Below are positions 33,342-45,137 of a stretch of 64,000 bases of DNA, one piece after another. The stretch is from positions 94,810 to 158,809 of the forward strand of contig JBBELK010000312.1 of NCBI GenBank assembly GCA_037783545.1. The letters run 5' to 3'. Source of the DNA: Henricia sp. BOLD:AAB3569. Taxonomy: Eukaryota > Echinodermata > Asteroidea > Spinulosida > Echinasteridae. Each line of letters begins with the position of its first letter. Position 1 is the stretch's first letter. The position numbers and the translations under genes were made by a program. The notes below the pieces were generated by a model. It had not been told where the DNA came from. It worked only from the letters and a program-made list of their open reading frames with translations, and did no database searches.

Positions 33342-36300
33342 GTGTGTCCCAAATGCCGGCAAACTTGGATATCAAGGAATTTTCCAACCAACTTCAAATT
33401 TTGCATGCTCCAAACTGTATATATTCCGCACTTGTCATGCAAAATTGACAGATTTTCGCTGGGAAATGACGGAGAAATTTCAGAGTTTAGGGAAAACGGA
33501 GCTCGGCTGCGTGGTTATTCCCCTAACCGTGGCTGTTGGGACACCCTGCGCCGCGCTGGTGTACATTTGTACGGCCGTTGACTCACCCCAGATTGTGACG
33601 GGAATTAGGTCAAAGTGTGTCCCAAATGCCGGCAAATTTGGAAATCAAGGAATTTTCCAACCAACTTCAAATTTTGCATGCTCCAAACTGTATATATTCC
33701 GCACTTGTCATGCAAAATTGACATATTTTCGCTGGGAAATGACGGAGAAATTTCAGAGTTTAGGGAAAACGGAGCTCGGCTGCGTGGTTATTCCCCTAAC
33801 CGTGGCTGTTGGGACACCCTGCGCCGCGCTGGTGTACATTTGTACGGCCGTTGACTCACCCCAGATTGTGACGGGAATTAGGTCAAAGTGTGTCCCAAAT
33901 GCCGGCAAATTTGGAAATCAAGGAATTTTCCAACCAACTTCAAATTTTGCATGCTCCAAACTGTATATATTCCGCACTTGTCATGCAAAATTGACAGATT
34001 TTCGCTGGGAAATGACGGAGAAATTTCAGAGTTTAGGGAAAACGGAGCTCGGCTGCGTGGTTATTCCCCTAACCGTGGCTGTTGGGACACCCTGCGCATG
34101 CGCCGCGCTGGTGTACATTTGTACGGCCGTTGACTCACCCCAGATTGTGACGGGAATTAGGTCAAAGTGTGTCCCAAATGCCGGCAAACTTGGATATCAA
34201 GGAATTTTCCAACCAACTTCAAATTTTGCATGCTCCAAACTGTATATATTCCGCACTTGTCATGCAAAATTGACAGATTTTCGCTGGGAAATGACGGAGA
34301 AATTTCAGAGTTTAGGGAAAACGGAGCTCGGCTGCGTGGTTATTCCCCTAACCGTGGCTGTTGGGACACCCTGCGCCGCGCTGGTGTACATTTGTACGGC
34401 CGTTGACTCACCCCAGATTGTGACGGGAATTAGGTCAAAGTGTGTCCCAAATGCCGGCAAATTTGGAAATCAAGGAATTTTCCAACCAACTTTAAATTTT
34501 GCATGCTCCAAACTGTATATATTCCGCACTTGTCATGCAAAATTGACATATTTTCGCTGGAAAATGACGGAGAAATTTCAGAGTTTAGAGAAAACGGAGC
34601 TCGGCTGCGTGGTTATTCCCCTAACCGTGGCTGTTGGGACACCCTGCGCCGCGCTGGTGTACATTTGTACGGCCGTTGACTCACCCCAGATTGTGACGGG
34701 AATTAGGTCAAAGTGTGTCCCAAATGCCGGCAAATTTGGAAATCAAGGAATTGTCCAACCAACTTCAAATTTTGCATGCTCCAAACTGTATATATTCCGC
34801 ACTTGTCATGCAAAATTGACAGATTTTCGCTGGGAAATGACGGATAAATTTCAGAGTTTAGGGAAAACGGAGCTCGGCTGCGTGGTTATTCCCCTAACCG
34901 TGGCTGTTGGGACACCCTGCGCATGCGCCGCGCTGGTGTACATTTGTACGGCCGTTGACTCACCCCAGATTGTGACGGGAATTAGGTCAAAGTGTGTCCC
35001 AAATGCCGGCAAACTTGGATATCAAGGAATTTTCCAACCAACTTCAAATTTTGCATGCTCCAAACTGTATATATTCCGCACTTGTCATGCAAAATTGACA
35101 GATTTTCGCTGGGAAATGACGGAGAAATTTCAGAGTTTAGGGAAAACGGAGCTCGGCTGCGTGGTTATTCCCCTAACCGTGGCTGTTGGGACACCCTGCG
35201 CCGCGCTGGTGTACATTTGTACGGCCGTTGACTCACCCCAGATTGTGACGGGAATTAGGTCAAAGTGTGTCCCAAATGCCGGCAAATTTGGAAATCAAGG
35301 AATTTTCCAACCAACTTCAAATTTTGCATGCTCCAAACTGTATATATTCCGCACTTGTCATGCAAAATTGACAGATTTTCGCTGGGAAATGACGGAGAAA
35401 TTTCAGAGTTTAGGGAAAACGGAGCTCGGCTGCGTGGTTATTCCCCTAACCGTGGCTGTTGGGACACCCTGCGCCGCGCTGGTGTACATTTGTACGGCCG
35501 TTGACTCACCCCAGATTGTGACGGGAATTAGGTCAAAGTGTGTCCCAAATGCCGGCAAATTTGGAAATCAAGGAATTTTCCAACCAACTTCAAATTTTGC
35601 ATGCTCCAAACTGTATATATTCCGCACTTGTCATGCAAAATTGACAGATTTTCGCTGGGAAATGACGGAGAAATTTCAGAGTTTAGGGAAAACGGAGCTC
35701 GGCTGCGTGGTTATTCCCCTAACCGTGGCTGTTGGGACACCCTGCGCATGCGCCGCGCTGGTGTACATTTGTACGGCCGTTGACTCACCCCAGATTGTGA
35801 CGGGAATTAGGTCAAAGTGTGTCCCAAATGCCGGCAAACTTGGATATCAAGGAATTTTCCAACCAACTTCAAATTTTGCATGCTCCAAACTGTATATATT
35901 CCGCACTTGTCATGCAAAATTGACAGATTTTCGCTGGGAAATGACGGAGAAATTTCAGAGTTTAGGGAAAACGGAGCTCGGCTGCGTGGTTATTCCCCTA
36001 ACCGTGGCTGTTGGGACACCCTGCGCCGCGCTGGTGTACATTTGTACGGCCGTTGACTCACCCCAGATTGTGACGGGAATTAGGTCAAAGTGTGTCCCAA
36101 ATGCCGGCAAATTTGGAAATCAAGGAATTTTCCAACCAACTTTAAATTTTGCATGCTCCAAACTGTATATATTCCGCACTTGTCATGCAAAATTGACATA
36201 TTTTCGCTGGAAAATGACGGAGAAATTTCAGAGTTTAGAGAAAACGGAGCTCGGCTGCGTGGTTATTCCCCTAACCGTGGCTGTTGGGACACCCTGCGCC

Positions 36301-36641
36301 GCGCTGGTGTACATTTGTACGGCCGTTGACTCACCCCAGATTGTGACGGGAATTAGGTCAAAGTGTGTCCCAAATGCCGGCAAATTTGGAAATCAAGGAA
36401 TTGTCCAACCAACTTCAAATTTTGCATGCTCCAAACTGTATATATTCCGCACTTGTCATGCAAAATTGACAGATTTTCGCTGGGAAATGACGGATAAATT
36501 TCAGAGTTTAGGGAAAACGGAGCTCGGCTGCGTGGTTATTCCCCTAACCGTGGCTGTTGGGACACCCTGCGCATGCGCCGCGCTGGTGTACATTTGTACG
36601 GCCGTTGACTCACCCCAGATTGTGACGGGAATTAGGTCAAA
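33342..36641 (+). repeat. Four 825-bp trimers forming two 1,650-bp hexamers
   Basis: Heads lie at 33,342, 34,167, 34,992 and 35,817. Trimers 2 and 4 are alike: CTTGGATATC head, TTTAAAT monomer with CGCTGGAAAATG and TTTAGAGAAAA, and a 279-bp tail with GGAATTGTCC and GATAAATTTC. Trimers 1 and 3 are plainer, differing at GACATATT. The repeat unit is therefore a 1,650-bp hexamer in two tandem copies, evidence of a recent duplication. Confidence 0.88.
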
Positions 36642-37739
36642 GTGTGTCCCAAATGCCGGCAAACTTGGATATCAAGGAATTTTCCAACCAACTTCAAATT
36701 TTGCATGCTCCAAACTGTATATATTCCGCACTTGTCATGCAAAATTGACAGATTTTCGCTGGGAAATGACGGAGAAATTTCAGAGTTTAGGGAAAACGGA
36801 GCTCGGCTGCGTGGTTATTCCCCTAACCGTGGCTGTTGGGACACCCTGCGCCGCGCTGGTGTACATTTGTACGGCCGTTGACTCACCCCAGATTGTGACG
36901 GGAATTAGGTCAAAGTGTGTCCCAAATGCCGGCAAATTTGGAAATCAAGGAATTTTCCAACCAACTTCAAATTTTGCATGCTCCAAACTGTATATATTCC
37001 GCACTTGTCATGCAAAATTGACAGATTTTCGCTGGGAAATGACGGAGAAATTTCAGAGTTTAGGGAAAACGGAGCTCGGCTGCGTGGTTATTCCCCTAAC
37101 CGTGGCTGTTGGGACACCCTGCGCCGCGCTTGTGTACATTTCTACGGCCGTTGACTCACCCCAGATTGTGACGGGAATTAGGTCAAAGTGTGTCCCAAAT
37201 GCCGGCAAATTTGGAAATCAAGGAATTTTCCAACCAACTTTAAATTTTGCATGCTCCAAACTGTATATATTCCGCACTTGTCATGCAAAATTGACATATT
37301 TTCGCTGGGAAATGACGGAGAAATTTCAGAGTTTAGGGAAAACGGAGCTCGGCTGCGTGGTTATTCCCCTAACCGTGGCTGTTGGGACACCCTGCGCCGC
37401 GCTGGTGTACATTTGTACGGCCGTTGACTCACCCCAGATTGTGACGGGAATTAGGTCAAAGTGTGTCCCAAATGCCGGCAAATTTGGAAATCAAGGAATT
37501 TTCCAACCAACTTCAAATTTGGCATGCTCCAAACTGTATATATTCCGCACTTGTCATGCAAAATTGACAGATTTTCGCTGGGAAATGACGGAGAAATTTC
37601 AGAGTTTAGGGAAAACGGAGCTCGGCTGCGTGGTTATTCCCCTAACCGTGGCTGTTGGGACACCCTGCGCATGCGCCGCGCTGGTGTACATTTGTACGGC
37701 CGTTGACTCACCCCAGATTGTGACGGGAATTAGGTCAAA
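36642..37739 (+). repeat. Higher-order unit, 4-mer (1,098 bp)
   Basis: CTTGGATATC head, D, TTTAAAT/GACATATT, then a 279-bp tail with AATTTGGCATGC. That last private change recurs in the noisy region near 57,511. Confidence 0.83.
36915..37187 (+). repeat. Monomer type D exemplar (273 bp, linked CTTGTG/TTTCTAC)
   Basis: Same length as type A, but two substitutions travel together: CTGGTG becomes CTTGTG and TTTGTAC becomes TTTCTAC about 12 bp later. The second change destroys the GTACATTTGTAC palindrome. In the 3' domain (after 28.4 kb) every D monomer I checked is followed by a monomer carrying TTTAAAT in place of TTCAAAT near position 52-58, here at 37,188. The two markers are about 110 bp apart, so in a shifted register they define a single monomer subfamily. 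Confidence 0.85.
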
Positions 37740-40208
37740 GTGTGTCCCAAATGCCGGCAAACTTGGATATCAAGGAATTTTCCAACCAACTTCAAATTTT
37801 GCATGCTCCAAACTGTATATATTCCGCACTTGTCATGCAAAATTGACAGATTTTCGCTGGGAAATGACGGAGAAATTTCAGAGTTTAGGGAAAACGGAGC
37901 TCGGCTGCGTGGTTATTCCCCTAACCGTGGCTGTTGGGACACCCTGCGCCGCGCTGGTGTACATTTGTACGGCCGTTGACTCACCCCAGATTGTGACGGG
38001 AATTAGGTCAAAGTGTGTCCCAAATGCCGGCAAATTTGGAAATCAAGGAATTTTCCAACCAACTTCAAATTTTGCATGCTCCAAACTGTATATATTCCGC
38101 ACTTGTCATGCAAAATTGACAGATTTTCGCTGGGAAATGACGGAGAAATTTCAGAGTTTAGGGAAAACGGAGCTCGGCTGCGTGGTTATTCCCCTAACCG
38201 TGGCTGTTGGGACACCCTGCGCCGCGCTTGTGTACATTTCTACGGCCGTTGACTCACCCCAGATTGTGACGGGAATTAGGTCAAAGTGTGTCCCAAATGC
38301 CGGCAAATTTGGAAATCAAGAAATTTTCCAACCAACTTTAAATTTTGCATGCTCCAAACTGTATATATTCCGCACTTGTCATGCAAAATTGACATATTTT
38401 CGCTGGGAAATGACGGAGAAATTTCAGAGTTTAGGGAAAACGGAGCTCGGCTGCGTGGTTATTCCCCTAACCGTGGCTGTTGGGACACCCTGCGCCGCGC
38501 TGGTGTACATTTGTACGGCCGTTGACTCACCCCAGATTGTGACGGGAATTAGGTCAAAGTGTGTCCCAAATGCCGGCAAATTTGGAAATCAAGGAATTTT
38601 CCAACCAACTTCAAATTGTGCATGCTCCAAACTGTATATATTCCGCACTTGTCATGCAAAATTGACAGATTTTCGCTGGGAAATGACGGAGAAATTTCAG
38701 AGTTTAGGGAAAACGGAGCTCGGCTGCGTGGTTATTCCCCTAACCGTGGCTGTTGGGACACCCTGCGCCGCGCTGGTGTACATTTGTACGGCCGTTGACT
38801 CACCCCAGATTGTGACGGGAATTAGGTCAAAGTGTGTCCCAAATGCCGGCAAATTTGGAAATCAAGGAATTTTCCAACCAACTTCAAATTTTGCATGCTC
38901 CAAACTGTATATATTGCGCACTTGTCATGCAAAATTGACAGATTTTCGCTGGGAAATGACGGAGAAATTTCAGAGTTTAGGGAAAACGGAGCTCGGCTGC
39001 GTGGTTATTCCCCTAACCGTGGCTGTTGGGACACCCTGCGCCGCGCTGGTGTACATTTGTACGGCCGTTGACTCACCCCAGATTGTGACGGGAATTAGGT
39101 CAAAGTGTGTCCCAAATGCCGGCAAATTTGGAAATCAAGGAATTTTCCAACCAACTTCAAATTTTGCATGCTCCAAACTGTATATATTCCGCACTTGTCA
39201 TGCAAAATTGACAGATTTTCGCTGGGAAATGACGGAGAAATTTCAGATTTTTGGGAAAACGGAGCTCGGCTGCGTGGTTATTCCCCTAACCGTGGCTGTT
39301 GGGACACCCTGCGCATGCGCCGCGCTGGTGTACATTTGTACGGCCGTTGACTCACCCCAGATTGTGACGGGAATTAGGTCAAAGTGTGTCCCAAATGCCG
39401 GCAAATTTGGAAATCAAGGAATTTTCCAACCAACTTCAAATTTTGCATGCTCCAAACTGTATATATTCCGCACTTGTCATGCAAAATTGACAGATTTTCG
39501 CTGGGAAATGACGGAGAAATTTCAGAGTTTAGGGAAAACGGAGCTCGGCTGCGTGGTTATTCCCCTAACCGTGGCTGTTGGGACACCCTGCGCCGCGCTT
39601 GTGTACATTTCTACGGCCGTTGACTCACCCCAGATTGTGACGGGAATTAGGTCAAAGTGTGTCCCAAATGCCGGCAAATTTGGAAATCAAGGAATTTTCC
39701 AACCAACTTTAAATTTTGCATGCTCCAAACTGTATATATTCCGCACTTGTCATGCAAAATTGACATATTTTCGCTGGGAAATGACGGAGAAATTTCAGAG
39801 TTTAGGGAAAACGGAGCTCGGCTGCGTGGTTATTCCCCTAACCGTGGCTGTTGGGACACCCTGCGCCGCGCTGGTGTACATTTGTACGGCCGTTGACTCA
39901 CCCCAGATTGTGACGGGAATTAGGTCAAAGTGTGTCCCAAATGCCGGCAAATTTGGAAATCAAGGAATTTTCCAACCAACTTCAAATTTTGCATGCTCCA
40001 AACTGTATATATTCCGCACTTGTCATGCAAAATTGACAGATTTTCGCTGGGAAATGACGGAGAAATTTCAGAGTTTAGGGAAAACGGAGCTCGGCTGCGT
40101 GGTTATTCCCCTAACCGTGGCTGTTGGGACACCCTGCGCATGCGCCGCGCTGGTGTACATTTGTACGGCCGTTGACTCACCCCAGATTGTGACGGGAATT
40201 AGGTCAAA
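37740..40208 (+). repeat. Higher-order 6-mer plus 3-mer without a GATATC head
   Basis: 37,740-39,383 is a 1,644-bp hexamer (head, D, TTTAAAT, AATTGTGC, TATATTGCGC, 279-bp tail with CAGATTTTTGGG). It is followed by a 825-bp trimer (D, TTTAAAT, 279-bp tail). The 279-bp monomer at 39,105 is the only one between 29 and 56 kb not followed by a GATATC head, so a head was probably lost here by unequal exchange. Confidence 0.83.
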
Positions 40209-41579
40209 GTGTGTCCCAAATGCCGGCAAACTTGGATATCAAGGAATTTTCCAACCAACTTCAAATTTTGCATGCTCCAAACTGTATATATTCCGCACTT
40301 GTCATGCAAAATTGACAGATTTTCGCTGGGAAATGACGGAGAAATTTCAGAGTTTAGGGAAAACGGAGCTCGGCTGCGTGGTTATTCCCCTAACCGTGGC
40401 TGTTGGGACACCCTGCGCCGCGCTGGTGTACATTTGTACGGCCGTTGACTCACCCCAGATTGTGACGGGAATTAGGTCAAAGTGTGTCCCAAATGCCGGC
40501 AAATTTGGAAATCAAGGAATTTTCCAACCAACTTTAAATTTTGCATGCTCCAAACTGTATATATTCCGCACTTGTCATGCAAAATTGACATATTTTCGCT
40601 GGGAAATGACGGAGAAATTTCAGAGTTTAGGGAAAACGGAGCTCAGCTGCGTGGTTATTCCCCTAACCGTGGCTGTTGGGACACCCTGCGCCGCGCTGGT
40701 GTACATTTGTACGGCCGTTGACTCACCCCAGATTGTGACGGGAATTAGGTCAAAGTGTGTCCCAAATGCCGGCAAATTTGGAAATCAAGGAATTTTCCAA
40801 CCAACTTCAAATTGTGCATGCTCCAAACTGTATATATTCCGCACTTGTCATGCAAAATTGACAGATTTTCGCTGGGAAATGACGGAGAAATTTCAGAGTT
40901 TAGGGAAAACGGAGCTCGGCTGCGTGGTTATTCCCCTAACCGTGGCTGTTGGGACACCCTGCGCCGCGCTGGTGTACATTTGTACGGCCGTTGACTCACC
41001 CCAGATTGTGACGGGAATTAGGTCAAAGTGTGTCCCAAATGCCGGCAAATTTGGAAATCAAGGAATTTTCCAACCAACTTCAAATTTTGCATGCTCCAAA
41101 CTGTATATATTGCGCACTTGTCATGCAAAATTGACAGATTTTCGCTGGGAAATGACGGAGAAATTTCAGAGTTTAGGGAAAACGGAGCTCGGCTGCGTGG
41201 TTATTCCCCTAACCGTGGCTGTTGGGACACCCTGCGCCGCGCTGGTGTACATTTGTACGGCCGTTGACTCACCCCAGATTGTGACGGGAATTAGGTCAAA
41301 GTGTGTCCCAAATGCCGGCAAATTTGGAAATCAAGGAATTTTCCAACCAACTTCAAATTTTGCATGCTCCAAACTGTATATATTCCGCACTTGTCATGCA
41401 AAATTGACAGATTTTCGCTGGGAAATGACGGAGAAATTTCAGAGTTTAGGGAAAACGGAGCTCGGCTGCGTGGTTATTCCCCTAACCGTGGCTGTTGGGA
41501 CACCCTGCGCATGCGCCGCGCTGGTGTACATTTGTACGGCCGTTGACTCACCCCAGATTGTGACGGGAATTAGGTCAAA
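40209..41579 (+). repeat. Higher-order unit, 5-mer (1,371 bp)
   Basis: CTTGGATATC head, TTTAAAT with GAGCTCAGC, AATTGTGC, TATATTGCGC, 279-bp tail. Compared with the 6-mer, only the D monomer is missing. Confidence 0.86.
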
Positions 41580-43224
41580 GTGTGTCCCAAAATGCCGGCA
41601 AACTTGGATATCAAGGAATTTTCCAACCAACTTCAAATTTTGCATGCTCCAAACTGTATATATTCCGCACTTGTCATGCAAAATTGACAGATTTTCGCTG
41701 GGAAATGACGGAGAAATTTCAGAGTTTAGGGAAAACGGAGCTCGGCTGCGTGGTTATTCCCCTAACCGTGGCTGTTGGGACACCCTGCGCCGCGCTGGTG
41801 TACATTTGTACGGCCGTTGACTCACCCCAGATTGTGACGGGAATTAGGTCAAAGTGTGTCCCAAATGCCGGCAAATTTGGAAATCAAGGAATTTTCCAAC
41901 CAACTTCAAATTTTGCATGCTCCAAACTGTATATATTCCGCACTTGTCATGCAAAATTGACAGATTTTCGCTGGGAAATGACGGAGAAATTTCAGAGTTT
42001 AGGGAAAACGGAGCTCGGCTGCGTGGTTATTCCCCTAACCGTGGCTGTTGGGACACCCTGCGCCGCGCTTGTGTACATTTCTACGGCCGTTGACTCACCC
42101 CAGATTGTGACGGGAATTAGGTCAAAGTGTGTCCCAAATGCCGGCAAATTTGGAAATCAAGAAATTTTCCAACCAACTTTAAATTTTGCATGCTCCAAAC
42201 TGTATATATTCCGCACTTGTCATGCAAAATTGACATATTTTCGCTGGGAAATGACGGAGAAATTTCAGAGTTTAGGGAAAACGGAGCTCGGCTGCGTGGT
42301 TATTCCCCTAACCGTGGCTGTTGGGACACCCTGCGCCGCGCTGGTGTACATTTGTACGGCCGTTGACTCACCCCAGATTGTGACGGGAATTAGGTCAAAG
42401 TGTGTCCCAAATGCCGGCAAATTTGGAAATCAAGGAATTTTCCAACCAACTTCAAATTTTGCATGCTCCAAACTGTATATATTCCGCACTTGTCATGCAA
42501 AATTGACAGATTTTCGCTGGGAAATGACGGAGAAATTTCAGAGTTTAGGGAAAACGGAGCTCGGCTGCGTGGTTATTCCCCTAACCGTGGCTGTTGGGAC
42601 ACCCTGCGCCGCGCTGGTGTACATTTGTACGGCCGTTGACTCACCCCAGATTGTGACGGGAATTAGGTCAAAGTGTGTCCCAAATGCCGGCAAATTTGGA
42701 AATCAAGGAATTTTCCAACCAACTTCAAATTTTGCATGCTCCAAACTGTATATATTGCGCACTTGTCATGCAAAATTGACAGATTTTCGCTAGGAAATGA
42801 CGGAGAAATTTCAGAGTTTAGGGAAAACGGAGCTCGGCTGCGTGGTTATTCCCCTAACCGTGGCTGTTGGGACACCCTGCGCCGCGCTGGTGTACATTTG
42901 TACGGCCGTTGACTCACCCCAGATTGTGACGGGAATTAGGTCAAAGTGTGTCCCAAATGCCGGCAAATTTGGAAATCAAGGAATTTTCCAACCAACTTCA
43001 AATTTTGCATGCTCCAAACTGTATATATTCCGCACTTGTCATGCAAAATTGACATATTTTCGCTGGGAAATGACGGAGAAATTTCAGAGTTTAGGGAAAA
43101 CGGAGCTCGGCTGCGTGGTTATTCCCCTAACCGTGGCTGTTGGGACACCCTGCGCATGCGCCGCGCTGGTGTACATTTGTACGGCCGTTGACTCACCCCA
43201 GATTGTGACGGGAATTAGGTCAAA
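41580..43224 (+). repeat. Higher-order unit, 6-mer (1,645 bp)
   Basis: Head with one extra A (CCCAAAATGCC near 41,591), D, CAAGAAATT/TTTAAAT, plain, TATATTGCGC with a TAG-creating GCTAGG near 42,790, and a GACATATT 279-bp tail. This is the last CTTGGATATC head until 63.7 kb; later heads are TTTGGATATC with GGAACTCGG. Confidence 0.86.
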
Positions 43225-45137
43225 GTGTGTCCCAAATGCCGGCAAATTTGGATATCAAGGAATTTTCCAACCAACTTCAAATTTTGCATGCTCCAAACTG
43301 TATATATTCCGCACTTGTCATGCAAAATTGACAGATTTTCGCTGGGAAATGACGGAGAAATTTCAGAGTTTAGGGAAAACGGAACTCGGCTGCGTGGTTA
43401 TTCCCCTAACCGTGGCTGTTGGGACACCCTGCGCCGCGCTTGTGTACATTTCTACGGCCGTTGACTCATCCCAGATTGTGACGGGAATTAGGTCAAAGTG
43501 TGTCCCAAATGCCGGCAAATTTGGAAATCAAGAAATTTTCCAACCAACTTTAAATTTTGCATGCTCCAAACTGTATATATTCCGCACTTGTCATGCAAAA
43601 TTGACATATTTTCGCTGGGAAATGACGGAGAAATTTCAGAGTTTAGGGAAAACGGAGCTCGGCTGCGTGGTTATTCCCCTAACCGTGGCTGTTGGGACAC
43701 CCTGCGCCGCGCTGGTGTACATTTGTACGGCCGTTGACTCACCCCAGATTGTGACGGGAATTAGGTCAAAGTGTGTCCCAAATGCCGGCAAATTTGGAAA
43801 TCAAGGAATTTTCCAACCAACTTCAAATTTTGCATGCTCCAAACTGTATATATTCCGCACTTGTCATGCAAAATTGACAGATTTTCGCTGGGAAATGACG
43901 GAGAAATTTCAGAGTTTAGGGAAAACGGAGCTCGGCTGCGTGGTTATTCCCCTAACCGTGGCTGTTGGGACACCCTGCGCCGCGCTTGTGTACATTTCTA
44001 CGGCCGTTGACTCACCCCAGATTGTGACGGGAATTAGGTCAAAGTGTGTCCCAAATGCCGGCAAATTTGGAAATCAAGAAATTTTCCAACCAACTTTAAA
44101 TTTTGCATGCTCCAAACTGTATATATTCCGCACTTGTCATGCAAAATTGACATATTTTCGCTGGGAAATGACGGAGAAATTTCAGAGTTTAGGGAAAACG
44201 GAGCTCGGCTGCGTGGTTATTCCCCTAACCGTGGCTGTTGGGACACCCTGCGCCGCGCTGGTGTACATTTGTACGGCCGTTGACTCACCCCAGATTGTGA
44301 CGGGAATTAGGTCAAAGTGTGTCCCAAATGCCGGCAAATTTGGAAATCAAGGAATTTTCCAACTTCAAATTTTGCATGCTCCAAACTGTATATATTCCGC
44401 ACTTGTCATGCAAAATTGACAGATTTTCGCTGGGAAATGACGGAGAAATTTCAGAGTTTAGGGAAAACGGAGCTCGGCTGCGTGGTTATTCCCCTAACCG
44501 TGGCTGTTGGGACACCCTGCGCCGCGCTGGTGTACATTTGTACGGCCGTTGACTCACCCCAGATTGTGACGGGAATTAGGTCAAAGTGTGTCCCAAATGC
44601 CGGCAAATTTGGAAATCAAGGAATTTTCCAACCAACTTCAAATTTTGCATGCTCCAAACTGTATATATTGCGCACTTGTCATGCAAAATTGACAGATTTT
44701 CGCTGGGAAATGACGGAGAAATTTCAGAGTTTAGGGAAAACGGAGCTCGGCTGCGTGGTTATTCCCCTAACCGTGGCTGTTGGGACACCCTGCGCCGCGC
44801 TGGTGTACATTTGTACGGCCGTTGACTCACCCCAGATTGTGACGGGAATTAGGTCAAAGTGTGTCCCAAATGCCGGCAAATTTGGAAATCAAGGAATTTT
44901 CCAACCAACTTCAAATTTTGCATGCTCCAAACTGTATATATTCCGCACTTGTCATGCAAAATTGACATATTTTCGCTGGGAAATGACGGAGAAATTTCAG
45001 AGTTTAGGGAAAACGGAGCTCGGCTGCGTGGTTATTCCCCTAACCGTGGCTGTTGGGACACCCTGCGCATGCGCCGCGCTGGTGTACATTTGTACGGCCG
45101 TTGACTCACCCCAGATTGTGACGGGAATTAGGTCAAA
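43225..45137 (+). repeat. Higher-order unit, 7-mer (1,913 bp)
   Basis: Head with GGAACTCGG and a D-type tract (GACTCATCC), CAAGAAATT, D, CAAGAAATT, a 269-bp monomer lacking 4 bp (TTTTCCAACTTC at 44,355-44,366), TATATTGCGC, and a GACATATT 279-bp tail. The sum is exactly five of 273 plus 269 plus 279. Confidence 0.86.

Larger units (their letters stand above)
28318..41820 (+). other. Spurious 4,500-codon open frame through the satellite
   Basis: Not a gene. Each 273- or 279-bp monomer keeps phase and one forward frame has no stop, so the frame stays open as long as no C monomer (274 bp), other frameshifting indel or nonsense change intervenes. It begins at a GTG inside the last C monomer and ends shortly after the extra A near 41,591. 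The recurrent variants are mostly amino-acid-changing (for example GGAAAT to GGATAT, TTCCGC to TTGCGC, GACAG to GACAT) with few silent ones (GAG to GAA, CTG to CTT, ACG to ACT or ACA). There is no signal, domain or codon bias. Confidence 0.93.

Noticed and set aside
28318-41820. Giant repetitive protein gene (4,500 codons) and other long frames such as 7,945-10,458, 24,469-26,991 and 44,317-48,522
   Set aside because: Frame openness is a by-product of monomer lengths divisible by three. The frames start at GTG inside monomers, break at every 274-bp monomer and show mostly amino-acid-changing variation with no recognisable domain.
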